Source: Bradyrhizobium sp. CB82 (GTDB lineage Bacteria; Pseudomonadota; Alphaproteobacteria; Rhizobiales; Xanthobacteraceae). From it: 64,000 nt of DNA. Shown piece after piece: positions 44,036-53,820 of the stretch. The notes beneath the pieces were generated by a model. It ran no database searches and was not told the DNA's origin. It saw only the letters and a list, made by a program, of their open reading frames with translations. The DNA is taken from contig NZ_CP121650.1 of NCBI RefSeq assembly GCF_029714405.1, forward strand, positions 3,973,001 to 4,037,000. Reading direction: 5' to 3'. Every line of letters begins with the position of its first letter. The first letter of the stretch is position 1. The translations under genes and the position numbers were made by a program.

Positions 44036-45238
44036 ATGAAACATAGCGCATCCTTGTCTCGTGCCGCCCTATTGGGTCTAGTTTCTGCGCTCGGCGTTGC
44101 TACGGCGGTCACAACCGCTGAAGCTGCGAACAAGGTTCTCAAGGTCGGCTTTGTCGGTGTGACCAGCGGTCCCGCTGCCGCGTGGGGCACCTCGAATGTT
44201 CGTTCGATGCAGACGCTTGCCGCTTGGTGGAACGAGCAGGGCGGGGTCAAGATCGGTAACGAGACGTACGATATCAACGTCGTTACCTTCGACGACCAGA
44301 AGGATCCCAAGCGCGCCATCGCCGGCATGGAGAAAATGGCGCAGGAAGGCATCCACTATGTCGTCGGGCCGAACGTCGATGACGGCGCCGCAGCGGTCCG
44401 GCCAGTGGCCGAAAAGGCTGGCATCATCTATTTTCCCTATGCCTTCCCGAAGGCGCTCTACACTAAACCCGCTTCGAATGCAGTCCTGGGCATGGTGGCG
44501 AACTACCAGTCGGCTCCCTCCATTTACAAGTATCTGAAAGAAAACAAGGGCGTGAAGACGGTAGCGTTCGTCTGCGCGAACGAATCCGATCCCATCAGTC
44601 AGCGCGACGGCGGCGTCCTCGCGGCCAAGGCGCTGGGCCTGAATGTGGTAGCCGACAAGGACACCTATGAGAACGACACACGCGACTTCACGCCGGTGCT
44701 GACGCCGATCGTGAAACTGAAGCCGGATCTCCTGGTGTTGTCGGGTGTGGCACCGGCGAACGCGCCGCTGTTGATCCGCTCGGCTCGCGAGCTCGGCTTT
44801 GAAGGGATTATCTCGACCGAAACTGCGCAGGATGCCAAGGTGCTTGAGGAAGGCGCGGGCGAGCTGGCCAACGGCTTCATCTCGGTGGGTGGCGCCTCGA
44901 CGCCGGAAATCCGCTCGAAAACGATGGAAGAATTCATCGACCGCTATACCAAGAAATTCGGCGAGTATAACGACGAGTCGAACACCAAGGTTTATGCGCT
45001 GCAGTATATTGTCGACACGCTGAAGGCAGATCCGAAGGCAATCGACAACGTCGATGAGTTCAAGAAGGAAATGGACACGTTTTCAGCGCCCAATCCCTAT
45101 CTTAAGGACAGTTCGGCGACCCTGCACTATGTCGGAACGACGTCCTTCGGGCAGAAGCGCCAGCTCGCGGTGCCGCTGGTCGTGAACCAATACAAGGATG
45201 GCAAGTTCGAGACCCTGTTTGTTGCGAATGTCGACTGA
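44036..45238 (+). CDS. Liv-type ABC transporter substrate-binding protein
   Basis: 400 residues from ATG 44036, with GGGAGGGA upstream; an open frame extending back to 43787 is not used. Signal peptide ends TAEAANK (about 28). Periplasmic binding fold type I (Leu/Ile/Val family): LKVGFVGVTSGPAAAWGTSN, VTFDDQKDPKRAIAGMEKMA, YVVGPNVDDGAAAVRPVAEK. The ligand is probably an amino acid, amide or ureide-like compound; the racemase gene downstream supports this. A hairpin follows the gene. Confidence 0.92.
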   Translation: MKHSASLSRAALLGLVSALGVATAVTTAEAANKVLKVGFVGVTSGPAAAWGTSNVRSMQTLAAWWNEQGGVKIGNETYDINVVTFDDQKDPKRAIAGMEKMAQEGIHYVVGPNVDDGAAAVRPVAEKAGIIYFPYAFPKALYTKPASNAVLGMVANYQSAPSIYKYLKENKGVKTVAFVCANESDPISQRDGGVLAAKALGLNVVADKDTYENDTRDFTPVLTPIVKLKPDLLVLSGVAPANAPLLIRSARELGFEGIISTETAQDAKVLEEGAGELANGFISVGGASTPEIRSKTMEEFIDRYTKKFGEYNDESNTKVYALQYIVDTLKADPKAIDNVDEFKKEMDTFSAPNPYLKDSSATLHYVGTTSFGQKRQLAVPLVVNQYKDGKFETLFVANVD

Positions 45239-45301
45239 ACACGCCTGCTGGCGTCTTCATCCGGTCCGTCGACGCCCGAGGGCATGCGCCTGAACAACAA
45301 G

Positions 45302-45342
45302 CCGGGGCGAGTTGCGTCTGATCTGAATGCGACTTGCCCCGG
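45302..45342 (+). other. RNA hairpin between livK-type and livH-type genes
   Basis: CCGGGGCGAGTTGC (45302-45315) pairs with GCGACTTGCCCCGG (45329-45342) over 14 bp with two G-U pairs and a 13-nt loop. No T-run follows, so partial termination or message stabilisation is more likely than full termination. It matches the position of the hairpin in the sugar ABC operon. Confidence 0.6.
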
Positions 45343-45399
45343 GTGGTCGGCGGCGACGGCACGAGCGTCTGAACGAAGTCCCTCCTGCGGAGAGCGGTC

Positions 45400-46266
45400 G
45401 TGGAGCAAGTCGTCGCCAACGGGCTTTATCTCGGCGCACAATATGCGCTGATTGCGCTGGGTCTGACACTGATCTTCGCCTTGATGAACGTGCTCAATTT
45501 TGCGCACGGGCAGATGTATGTGCTCGGTGGCTTCGTCACCTATGAAATCTACGGCCAACTGCGTTTGCCCTTCGTCGTTGCGCTGTTTGCTTCGGCGATT
45601 ACGTTGGCAGTTCTCGGCGGGCTGATCGAGCGGTTCCTGTTTCGAACCGTCATCAGACGCAGCGTCCGGGAGGAGAGTACGATGCTGCTGGCGGCCGGCA
45701 TCGCCTATTTCCTCGATGCCGTCATCCTCCTGCTGTTCGGCGAGAAGCAGCGTGGCGTCCCGAAGATCGTCAATGGCGTGCTGCGGGCTGGCGATATCAT
45801 CATGCCCTATGACCGCATCGTCGTTGGGGGCTTGGCCGTTCTCTTCATCGTCGGCTTCATCCTGATGATGCAATACACCAAGCCGGGGCGGGCGATGCGC
45901 GCGCTTGCCCAGGATCGCATCGCCGCGCAACTCATGGGCGTGCCGGTCGAGTTCTACTCATTTCTTGGCTTCGCGCTCGGAGCCATGCTTGCCGGTCTTG
46001 TTGGCGGGCTTCTGGTGACGATCACAGGCGTCAATTCCGGCATCGGAGGGCCGATATCGCTCAAGGCATTCCTGATGGTGATGATCGGCGGCGCCGGCGT
46101 CGTTGGCGGAGCCATCGCCGGCGGCTTCATCCTTGGCATGCTGGAGTCGGTCGGCTTGACCGTCCTGCACGCCTATGGCGACATCACCTATCTCGTCATC
46201 TTCGCGGCTCTGCTGATCTTCCTCGCCATCCGGCCGAATGGCCTGATGGGCAAGCCTTGGGGCTGA
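45400..46266 (+). CDS. branched-chain-amino-acid-type ABC permease (LivH type)
   Basis: 288 residues from GTG 45400. It starts EQVVANGLYLGAQYALIALG, the typical LivH opening, with eight or so membrane helices and the conserved GVPVEFYSFLGFALGAMLAG and GGAGVVGGAIAGGFILGMLE. It forms the membrane channel with the LivM-type subunit. Confidence 0.93.
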   Translation: MEQVVANGLYLGAQYALIALGLTLIFALMNVLNFAHGQMYVLGGFVTYEIYGQLRLPFVVALFASAITLAVLGGLIERFLFRTVIRRSVREESTMLLAAGIAYFLDAVILLLFGEKQRGVPKIVNGVLRAGDIIMPYDRIVVGGLAVLFIVGFILMMQYTKPGRAMRALAQDRIAAQLMGVPVEFYSFLGFALGAMLAGLVGGLLVTITGVNSGIGGPISLKAFLMVMIGGAGVVGGAIAGGFILGMLESVGLTVLHAYGDITYLVIFAALLIFLAIRPNGLMGKPWG

Positions 46267-46270
46267 GCCG

Positions 46271-47257
46271 ATGTTTCGCCCGTTGCGCCTGGTCGCCATT
46301 GCGGTCTTCATGCTGGTGGTCTTCCTCGCCGTTCCCTTGGCGATCAAGGCGGCAGGCCGCACCGATTTCTACTACACCCTGAGCTCCGTCGCCCTTCTGG
46401 CAATCGCCAGCAGCGGGGTCTGGTTGATGTTCTATATCGGCCGCATCAACATCGGCCAGGGCGCCTTTGCACTGATGGGCGGTTATGTTTCTGCCATCCT
46501 GGTCGCCTCTGCAGGCATCTCCTTCTGGCTCAGCCTGCCGCTTGCCGGCCTGTTCTGCGCCGCCGTTAGCGTCCTTGTCGGCCTGCCGATCCTAAGACTG
46601 CGCGGCGTCTATTTCGCCATGGTGACGCTGGTGCTCACCGAAGTCGCGCGGCTCCTCGCTTTGGCGCTGCCGATCACCAATGGCGCCAAGGGTATCACCA
46701 GCATTCCCGCTCCCGGCGGGATCGCCGCCTTCGGCGTCACGCTCGTTCCGGCCTTCGATGCCTTCGCCGAACGCAACATCGCTTTCTACTATTTGTCGAC
46801 GATCATGATGACCCTGTGCTTTGCGGCGCTCTACCGTCTCGTACATTCACGCATTGGCAGGATCTTCGTCGCCATGCAGCAGAATGAGGAGCTGGCCTCC
46901 TCGATGGGCATCAACGTGCCGGCGATGCGCATTCTTGCCTACGCTATCTCTTCGTTTCTCGGCGGCGTGGCCGGTGCGATCTTCATCGCCATTGCGCAAT
47001 CGATCTACCCCTCGAGCTTCACTGTCAACGACAGTATCAATTTCATGCTCAACTGCTTCGTCGGCGGCCTCGGCTATGTCTTTGGGCCGATGCTCGGTAC
47101 GCTGGTTCTGTATTTCGGATGGGATCTTCTCTTCGCGATCGGCCAATATCAGCTTCTGATCTATTCGGGCGTGATGGTCGTCTTGATGCTGGTGTTGCCG
47201 AACGGGCTTCTAAGCATCCGTTTTCACTCGCGGCGGCGGAGCTGGCACAAGACATGA
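46271..47257 (+). CDS. branched-chain-amino-acid-type ABC permease (LivM type)
   Basis: 328 residues from ATG 46271. Multiple membrane helices, with LMFYIGRINIGQGAFALMGG (conserved LivM segment), LVGLPILRLRGVYFAMVTLV and SMGINVPAMRILAYAISSFL in the ATPase-docking loop. Its stop overlaps the next start by 4 nt (ATGA at 47254). Confidence 0.93.
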   Translation: MFRPLRLVAIAVFMLVVFLAVPLAIKAAGRTDFYYTLSSVALLAIASSGVWLMFYIGRINIGQGAFALMGGYVSAILVASAGISFWLSLPLAGLFCAAVSVLVGLPILRLRGVYFAMVTLVLTEVARLLALALPITNGAKGITSIPAPGGIAAFGVTLVPAFDAFAERNIAFYYLSTIMMTLCFAALYRLVHSRIGRIFVAMQQNEELASSMGINVPAMRILAYAISSFLGGVAGAIFIAIAQSIYPSSFTVNDSINFMLNCFVGGLGYVFGPMLGTLVLYFGWDLLFAIGQYQLLIYSGVMVVLMLVLPNGLLSIRFHSRRRSWHKT

Positions 47258-48033
47258 CGCCGATCCTCCAGGTCAAAGGCCTGACCAAGCAGTTCGGCGG
47301 CCTCGTTGCCGTCAACGATGTCAGCTTCGACGTCCAGCCGAACGAAATCCTCTCGGTCATCGGTCCGAACGGCGCCGGCAAGTCGACGATCTTCAAACTG
47401 ATCTCATCCTTCCTGAAGCCGACGCGCGGTGAAGTCCTCTTCAAGGGCGAGCGCATATCCGGTCTTGCCCCGCACATCGTGGCGCGAAAGGGCGTGGTCC
47501 GTACCTTCCAGGAGACGACGATCTTCAAGGGACTGACGGCTCGTGATAGCGTCATCGTCGCCCACCATCTGCGTTCACGTGCCAGCCTCATCGGCTATTA
47601 TTTCGAGACCAGCCTCGCGCGTCGCGACGAGGAGGCGTTCGGCCGCTCCAGCGACGAAATTCTCGACTTCCTCGGCCTCGGTGAGGTGAAAAGCGAGATT
47701 GCCAGCAACCTGCCTCACGGGCATTTGCGTGCCCTCGGCATAGCAATCGGCCTCGCTGCCAGCCCGCAGGTGCTGCTGCTCGACGAACCCTTCGCCGGCA
47801 TGAACCACGAGGAGACGCGCCACGCCGTCGAGCTTGTGCGCGCCGTGCGCCAGCGCGGCGTCACCGTGCTTTTGGTTGAGCACGACATGGCTGCGGTGAT
47901 GAAGATCTCCGACCGTATTGTCGTGATCAATTTCGGCTCGAAGATCGCCGAAGGCACTCCTGCGCAGATTCAGCAGAACGATAGGGTGATTGAGGCGTAT
48001 CTCGGCATCGAAGACGAAAGCATAGGGCTCTGA
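47254..48033 (+). CDS. ABC ATP-binding protein (LivG type)
   Basis: 259 residues from ATG 47254, within the ATGA overlap; a longer frame from 47119 lies inside livM and is rejected. Walker A is GPNGAGKST, Walker B VLLLDEPFAGMN, with the LivG-specific NGAGKSTIFKLISSFLKPT and VRTFQETTIFKGLT. The signature reads LPHGHLRALGIAIGLA, where canonical LSxGQ is replaced by LPHGH, which is usual variation in some LivG proteins but worth noting. Confidence 0.93.
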   Translation: MTPILQVKGLTKQFGGLVAVNDVSFDVQPNEILSVIGPNGAGKSTIFKLISSFLKPTRGEVLFKGERISGLAPHIVARKGVVRTFQETTIFKGLTARDSVIVAHHLRSRASLIGYYFETSLARRDEEAFGRSSDEILDFLGLGEVKSEIASNLPHGHLRALGIAIGLAASPQVLLLDEPFAGMNHEETRHAVELVRAVRQRGVTVLLVEHDMAAVMKISDRIVVINFGSKIAEGTPAQIQQNDRVIEAYLGIEDESIGL

Positions 48034-48035
48034 GC

Positions 48036-48758
48036 ATGCGCGCGCTGCTGTCCGTGAGCGAGGTCGAGCTTTATTACGACCATGTCTATGCGCTTAAGAC
48101 CGTGTCGGTGGAGGTGCAGGAGGGCGAAACCGTCGCGCTCATCGGCGCCAACGGCGCAGGTAAGTCTTCGATCCTGCGCGCCATTACCGGCCTGCGGAAG
48201 ATAGCGAAGGGCAAGATCGAATTCGAGGGACGACGTATCGACGCCCTGGGGCCGGAGGCGATCGTCAAGCTGGGTATCGTCATGGTTCCAGAGGGACGGC
48301 GGGTCTTCCCGCTCATGAGCGTGCGCGACAATCTGATGATGGGCGCATTTTCGCGCAGCGACCGCGCCGAGGTGCGCAACTCGCTGGAACGCGCACTGGA
48401 ACGGTTCCCGCGGTTGAAGGAGCGCTTGTCCCAGCCGGCGGGCACGATGAGCGGCGGCGAGCAGCAGATGCTGGTGATAGCTCGCGCCCTGATGGCCAAG
48501 CCGAAGCTGCTACTGCTCGACGAGCCTTCGCTGGGCGTCGCACCGAAAATCGTACAGGACATCGCCCGCTCGATCGTGACCATTAATCGAGACGAAAAGG
48601 TGAGCGTGCTTCTCGTCGAGCAGAACTCGCGCATGGCGCTGCGTGTTTCCAACCGCGCCTATGCCTTGACGACCGGGAAGGTGGCGCTCTCCGGCGCCTC
48701 AGCCGACCTCATCGCGGATGAGCGCGTCAAACACCTCTATCTTGGTGGCGACCTCTGA
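48036..48758 (+). CDS. ABC ATP-binding protein (LivF type)
   Basis: 240 residues from ATG 48036, 2 bp after livG. Walker A GANGAGKSS, signature MSGGEQQMLVIARAL, Walker B LLLLDEPSLGVAP, and the LivF-typical MVPEGRRVFPLMSVRDNL. It is the second ATPase of the transporter. Confidence 0.94.
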   Translation: MRALLSVSEVELYYDHVYALKTVSVEVQEGETVALIGANGAGKSSILRAITGLRKIAKGKIEFEGRRIDALGPEAIVKLGIVMVPEGRRVFPLMSVRDNLMMGAFSRSDRAEVRNSLERALERFPRLKERLSQPAGTMSGGEQQMLVIARALMAKPKLLLLDEPSLGVAPKIVQDIARSIVTINRDEKVSVLLVEQNSRMALRVSNRAYALTTGKVALSGASADLIADERVKHLYLGGDL

Positions 48759-48776
48759 GAAAGCGATCTTCATCCC

Positions 48777-49508
48777 ATGCGCATCCACATCATCAATCCC
48801 AACACCACCGTTTCGATGACCCGGAAGATTGAGGCCGCGGCTCGCACGGCAGCTTCGCCTGGCGTTGATATCCTGGCCGCTAACCCAACCTATGGCCCGC
48901 CCAGTATCGAGGGCTATTTCGACGAGGCGTTTTCGCTGCCGGGCCTTCTTGAAGAGATCGGCAAGTGCCGCGACGCCGACGCCTTCATCATCGCCTGTTT
49001 CGACGATACGGGCCTCGAAGCCGCGCGCTGTGTCGCGGATGTGCCGGTCATCGGCATTGGTGAGGCTGCGTTCCACGTTGCGAGCCTCATAGCCCACAAG
49101 TTCAGCGTCGTCACCACACTTGCCCGCTCGCTCGCGCCGATCGAGCACAACCTCGTCAAATACGGACTCGCGGCGCGTTGCGCGCGGGTGCGGGCCTCCA
49201 ACGTGCCGGTGCTCGCGCTCGAAGAGCCGGGCTCGCAGGCGCGCCGCACCATACAGGACGAGATCGAACGCGCGCTCGCCGAGGATAGCGCCGAAGCGAT
49301 CGTGCTTGGTTGCGCCGGTATGACGGATCTCGCGCGTGATCTGGAGCGGGCGGTTGGTGTCCCGGTTCTCGACGGCGTGGCCTGCGCTGTGGCGCTTGCC
49401 GAAGGCGTTGCGCGCTTGGGGCTGCGCACCTCCAAGCGCAACACCTATGCCCCGCCGCTCGCGAAGAACTATTCGGGTTCCTTCGCACCCTTCTCGCCAC
49501 GCGGGTGA
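48777..49508 (+). CDS. Asp/Glu/hydantoin racemase-family protein
   Basis: 243 residues from ATG 48777. It begins RIHIINPNTTVSMTRKIEAA and has both catalytic cysteines of the family: ADAFIIACFDDTGLEAAR and AIVLGCAGMTDLARDLE. The best resemblance is to hydantoin racemases and related allantoin or amino-acid racemases. Its place at the end of the Liv operon suggests the imported compound is a hydantoin, ureide or D/L amino acid. Confidence 0.9.
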   Translation: MRIHIINPNTTVSMTRKIEAAARTAASPGVDILAANPTYGPPSIEGYFDEAFSLPGLLEEIGKCRDADAFIIACFDDTGLEAARCVADVPVIGIGEAAFHVASLIAHKFSVVTTLARSLAPIEHNLVKYGLAARCARVRASNVPVLALEEPGSQARRTIQDEIERALAEDSAEAIVLGCAGMTDLARDLERAVGVPVLDGVACAVALAEGVARLGLRTSKRNTYAPPLAKNYSGSFAPFSPRG

Positions 49509-49685
49509 AGTGAAGCCGCCGAGGTTTGCGGTGCCCGGTAGCAAGCGCGGTCGCTGTGATAGGCCAGCGAGCCGGGTTGCCAACCTCGACAGGATCGCGG
49601 CGGCGAGCCGTCCCTTCCGTCGTGCCGGGCTGTAGCGCTGGAATTCAAGCTTGTGAGCGTCTTCTTTTGGATCAGCCGATCGCGC

Positions 49686-51011
49686 CTAAAAATCCGAAAC
49701 CCTACCAACCGCAAAGCCGGCGAAGCGATCTGGCCTGTAGGGCTTCGGATCGACGATCGGCGCCGCTCCGGTCACGATATCCGCGACCAGGTGCCCGGAG
49801 CCTGGGCCGATACCGAAGCCGTGGCCGCTGAAGCCCGCGGCTACTATCAAGCCGGGCAGGCTCGAGGCCTCTCCGATGGCCGGCACGCCGTCGGGCGTCG
49901 AGTCGATGTAGCCGGCCCATGCAGCCGTGATTTTCGTGTCCCTCAGTGCCGGCAAAAGTTCGAGGGCGCGCCGATGCGTGAGTTGAATCGTGCTTCGATC
50001 GGGAGCCGGATCCAGGATGCGAACACGCTCCATCGGCGTCGGGCCGTCGAGCCGCCAATGGCGGAGCGTTTCATGTCCCGATCTTACGCCCTCGAGGCCG
50101 CCGGGGAGCAGGCTGCGCCAGCGCCGCAGGAACATTGGGAGGAATTGCGGGGCGAAGCGGAGTTGCTGCGCAGTCGGATCGACGCGCCCTCGACCACTGA
50201 TGGCGAGCGTATATCCGCCATCGCCGCGTTTCGTCACCGAAACGCTGAAAGTATGCATTGCATCAGGTAAGCCCTTCACACCCTGCGATACCGAAAGGAT
50301 GGATGAGCGGATCGACGCGAGTGGAAGGCGGATGCCGGACTGGTGGCAGAAGGAGGAGGACCACGCCCCGCCTGCCAGTATGGCGACCTTCGTGCGAATC
50401 GTGCCGCGCTCGGTCACGACCGCACTCACGCGACCGCCTTGGGTCTCCAGTCCACGTGCCGCGCACATCTGGTGCACTATGCTTCCAGTTTTGAGAATGG
50501 CCCGCGCGACCGCAGGTGCCGCATTGGCGGGATCGGCGATGCCGTCGCTCGCCGAGAAGACACCGCCCTTCCAGGCCCGCCCGGTAGCTGCCCCACGGGA
50601 AGTCGCTTCGGTCGCATCGAGCATGCGAGTGCTGACGCCGACGCCCCGAGCGAAGTCGCGCCAGTGCGCCCAGCCCTCAAGTTCGGTCTGGTCGTTGCTG
50701 AGGTAGAGGAGGCCGCAGCGAGAGAAACCGGTGTTCTCACCGCTTTCAGCGCCAAACCTCTCCCACAGGTCCAGGCTTTTGGTCGCCATCGGCAGCTCTC
50801 GGGCATCGCGGTTTTGCTGCCGGCACCAGCCCCAGTTTCGGCTGGATTGCTCGGCTCCGATCCGACCCTTCTCCACGAGAGCGACCCTGAGGCCCCGCAT
50901 GGCGAGATAGTAGGCGGCGAAGACCCCGACGATCCCGCCTCCGATGATCACCGCGTCGGCGCTGTCGGGGAGATCCGGCGATGTCTCAATGTGGCTGAGT
51001 GGTGCGGGCAT
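49686..51011 (-). CDS. FAD-dependent amino-acid/amine oxidoreductase (DadA-like)
   Basis: 441 residues from ATG 51011; an upstream in-frame start at 51092 is less likely. The FAD-binding motif is DAVIIGGGIVGVFAAYYLAM followed by the Glu of VALVEKGRIG. RNWGWCRQQNRD and the C-terminal GLIVAAGFSGHGFGIGPGSG are typical of the DAO/glycine-oxidase family. It likely deaminates an amino acid or N-methyl amine. It faces the Liv operon across 177 bp, convergently, and is divergent from the Lrp remnant, a common arrangement for Lrp-controlled dadA-like genes. Confidence 0.88.
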   Translation of the reverse strand: MPAPLSHIETSPDLPDSADAVIIGGGIVGVFAAYYLAMRGLRVALVEKGRIGAEQSSRNWGWCRQQNRDARELPMATKSLDLWERFGAESGENTGFSRCGLLYLSNDQTELEGWAHWRDFARGVGVSTRMLDATEATSRGAATGRAWKGGVFSASDGIADPANAAPAVARAILKTGSIVHQMCAARGLETQGGRVSAVVTERGTIRTKVAILAGGAWSSSFCHQSGIRLPLASIRSSILSVSQGVKGLPDAMHTFSVSVTKRGDGGYTLAISGRGRVDPTAQQLRFAPQFLPMFLRRWRSLLPGGLEGVRSGHETLRHWRLDGPTPMERVRILDPAPDRSTIQLTHRRALELLPALRDTKITAAWAGYIDSTPDGVPAIGEASSLPGLIVAAGFSGHGFGIGPGSGHLVADIVTGAAPIVDPKPYRPDRFAGFAVGRVSDF

Positions 51012-51224
51012 CCTGCGTTCCTGATTTCGGTAGCTGCATCCTAAGCCGCGCGTCGGCGCGGACGGCACCTGGATTCGATAGTGGTCCAGCATTTTATGCT
51101 GTATCCTCTGTGTGCTGCAAAATGGCGTTCTGCCCGAACGATACTCCTCAGTGATGGATAGGGGCCGAAGCAGAGATAAGCTTTTAGCTCACGTTACCAA
51201 ATTTTCTGCTGTGCGTTGCACTAG

Positions 51225-52644
51225 CATGACAGTTGCATTTTTCGTCTGAGGTGAGCGCGGCGAGCGTCGGCCTGGTGAGCTCGCCGCCAAAGCGACCATG
51301 CGAGAACACGGTCGATCGAGATGCGCCGTTGAGCGAGCTTGATAGCGATGCGACGGATTTCCTGGATCGACCAGCGGATCAGGAACGATGTTTGGTGCGC
51401 CGGCGTCGTGTTTTTTTGAGTGCTGGCTCAGCGTTGGCCCGATGACGGATGACGGCCATCATGGCAAAGGCAAGCATGACGAGTGAGACATGGCGATGCC
51501 AGCCATGCCAGGAGCGAGTTTCGTTGTGATCAAGACCGAACTCGTTCTTGGCAGTTTCGAAGCTGTCCTCGATGGCCCAGCGATGGCCTTCCACCGACAC
51601 CAGCTTCTGGATGGAGGTGCCCTTGGGGCACCATGTGGAGAAGAAGGCCAAGCTGCCGTCGGCAATGTTGCGGCGGATCAGAAGACCCCGCGTCCATTCC
51701 CCGGCAAGGTCGTCGTTGTATTCACTGGCTTCGAGATCGGCCAACTCGAGATAGGCCCAGTCGTGCCAGCGCGGACCTTTGGTCCCTTCGCCGGACGACA
51801 GGTGGTGCCAGGCCTTCTTGGGAAGACTCTGCGCGATCGCGGCGGCGGTGCCGGCGACAGGCTGCTGCTTGCCCCAGGAACGGAACACATGATTGGACGC
51901 AACACCCAGAACATAGCCTTTGCCCGCCTTGCGCAGCAGGGTTTCGATCTCGCCCGTGCCATACACGCAATCCGCCGCCACGAACGAGAACGGCACCTTT
52001 GCGGCGGTCGCGCGAGCGATCATTCGACGCGCGATCTTGGGCTTCGTCGCAAAGCCCACACCGCTCGGGACATGCGCTGCCTTCAGGCGAGCGGGGTCGT
52101 CCGTCCATTCCTTTGGCAGGTAGAGCGCCCGGTCGACGAAGGCATGGCCATGCCGCGACACATAGGAGGCGAACACTCCGATCTGGCAATTGGTGATCTT
52201 GCCCGCCGAGCCAGTGTACTGGCGCGCGACCCCGCACGAGGCCTTGCCCTGTTTCAAAAAGCCGGTCTCATCGATGACCAGGACCGCGTCCTCATCGCCA
52301 AGCGATTCCAGCGCGTACTCGCGCACAATGTCGCGCAGCGCGTCGGCGTCCCAATGCCCTCGGCCCAGAATCGCCTGCTGGCGCCACGGGCCTGGATCGC
52401 CAGCCGCCTCCGCCCGCATCCAACCCGTCTTGCGCGGTTCGTTGCCCAACAGTCCGTCGAGAAACTGCCACGCCGAGGCCGCGACCCGCTCCTGCGTAAA
52501 CAGCGGACGGATGCGTTGCTTGGCATCTCGCACCGAGGAAGCCCATAGCGTCAGCGTATCTTCAACCGACGCACCACCAATCATCAGATCCCGAATCATG
52601 GTCACCCATGGATTCAGAACTCACCGAAAATAGCAACTGTAATG
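51225..52644 (-). mobile_element. IS701-family insertion sequence, 1420 bp, intact
   Basis: Bounded by imperfect 20-bp terminal inverted repeats (51225-51244 CATGACAGTTGCATTTTTCG and the complement of 52625-52644), with 17 of 20 bases matching. A 4-bp direct repeat CTAG flanks it (51221-51224 and 52645-52648), as expected for IS701 elements that duplicate YTAR. It lies immediately before the ribosome binding site of the broken lrp-type gene, so it separates that gene from its promoter. Confidence 0.9.
51379..52605 (-). CDS. IS701-family transposase
   Basis: 408 residues from ATG 52605. DDE residues: Asp in LVIDETGFLKQGK, Asp in SFVAADCVYGTG, and Glu in HRWAIEDSFETAKNEFGLDH. It is full length for IS701 and uninterrupted, so probably functional. 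The C-terminus is highly basic (KKTRRRRTKHRS). Confidence 0.93.
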   Translation of the reverse strand: MTMIRDLMIGGASVEDTLTLWASSVRDAKQRIRPLFTQERVAASAWQFLDGLLGNEPRKTGWMRAEAAGDPGPWRQQAILGRGHWDADALRDIVREYALESLGDEDAVLVIDETGFLKQGKASCGVARQYTGSAGKITNCQIGVFASYVSRHGHAFVDRALYLPKEWTDDPARLKAAHVPSGVGFATKPKIARRMIARATAAKVPFSFVAADCVYGTGEIETLLRKAGKGYVLGVASNHVFRSWGKQQPVAGTAAAIAQSLPKKAWHHLSSGEGTKGPRWHDWAYLELADLEASEYNDDLAGEWTRGLLIRRNIADGSLAFFSTWCPKGTSIQKLVSVEGHRWAIEDSFETAKNEFGLDHNETRSWHGWHRHVSLVMLAFAMMAVIRHRANAEPALKKTRRRRTKHRS

Positions 52645-52669
52645 CTAGGAGGGGTCAATGGAGGGATCA

Positions 52670-53141
52670 ATGAAGCTGGATCGGACATCAAGATCCTGCA
52701 CGAGCTCCAGAAGAACGGGGCGTCACCAATGTCGAGCTTGCCGAACTGGTCAACCTGTCGCCCAGCCCCTGTCTTATGCGTGTAAGGCCGCTGCAGACCG
52801 AGGGGTATATCGAGGGCTATTCCGCCCAGATCAACATGCGCAAGCTAGGGCAGACGATTACCGTATTCACGGAAGTAACGTTGAAGAACCACCGACAGAT
52901 GGACTTTGCGCGCTTCCTGAGTGCGGTCGAGAAGGTCGACCAGCTCATCGAATGCCATCTGGTCTCGGGAGGTTACGACTACATGCTTAAATTCGTCACC
53001 GCTGATATCGGCGAGTACCAGACGATCATGGAGCGCCTGACGGACATGGATATTGGCATCGACAAGTATTTCAGTTTCGTCGTGCTGAAGTCACCCATCG
53101 TACGCTTCCACATGCCGCTGACGAGCCTCTTTCCGCCTTGA
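52670..53141 (+). pseudogene. Lrp/AsnC-family regulator, frameshifted and promoter-separated
   Basis: ATG 52670 begins MKLD, then about 4 bp are missing and the helix-turn-helix continues in another frame, GSDIKILHELQKNG. A second indel at about 52719 shifts to TNVELAELVNLSPSPCLMRV, after which the frame is good to TGA 53141, including SAQINMRKLGQTITVFTEVT, HLVSGGYDYMLKFVT and the Lrp ligand-binding (RAM) domain. The IS701 element ends 4-5 bp before the ribosome binding site. With two frameshifts plus the insertion, the regulator of the neighbouring FAD oxidoreductase is lost. Confidence 0.85.
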
Positions 53142-53163
53142 TTGCTACCTTCACGGGTCGTCT

Positions 53164-53820
53164 TTAGTGGTGGCAATAGGTCCGCACCTGCTCCGAGTCC
53201 TGATGCAATCTGTCGAGCCATCGCGGGTCTAGCTTGGGTACCGAAGAGAAGAGAAGCCGACTATAGGGGTGCTCTGGTGCTTTCGACAGCGCCGGCGCGA
53301 TCTCCTCGACCATTTGACCGCGATACATGACGATAATCTCGTCGCAGATCGCCTGAACGACGGAAAGATCATGGCTGATAAAGACGTAGGAATGCCCGAG
53401 CTCTCGCTGCAAGTCCTTCAAGAGCTGGATCACCGCGGCCGCCACCACAGTATCAAGTGCCGACGTGATCTCATCGCACAGGATAAAGGTAGGTTCGGCA
53501 GCGAGCGCGCGAGCAAAGTTCACGCGTTGCTTCTGCCCGCCTGAAAGCTCTCCTGGCCGCCGATGGCGTACCGATTTGGGTAGATGGACAAGATCAAGGA
53601 GCTCGCTGACGCGCGCATCACGTATCTTGCCCCTTCATGCCGTGGTAGAAGGTGAGGGGACGCCCCAGGATGTCTTCCACGGACTTCGCTGGATTAAGTG
53701 CTGTGTCGGCATGCTGAAACACGATCTGAATCTGGCGCAGCTCGTCGCGCGTGCGGCTGCGGCCGGCTTTCCCCAATTCGCGACCGTTGAACATGATCTC
53801 TCCGGCACGGGCCGGCCGAC
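53164..53820 (-). pseudogene. oligopeptide/dipeptide ABC ATPase remnant
   Basis: The distal part is intact: ELSGGQKQRVNFARALAAEP, TFILCDEITSALDTVVAAAV (Walker B) and YVFISHDLSVVQAICDEIIV, ending at TGA near 53164. Before it, in another frame, come GEIMFNGRELGKAGRSRTRD and LRQIQIVFQHADTALNPAKS, then VEDILGRPLTFYHGMKG, with a +1 shift at about 53628. The Walker A half is missing. It is a DppF/GsiA-type ATPase tail with no partner permeases. Confidence 0.75.
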
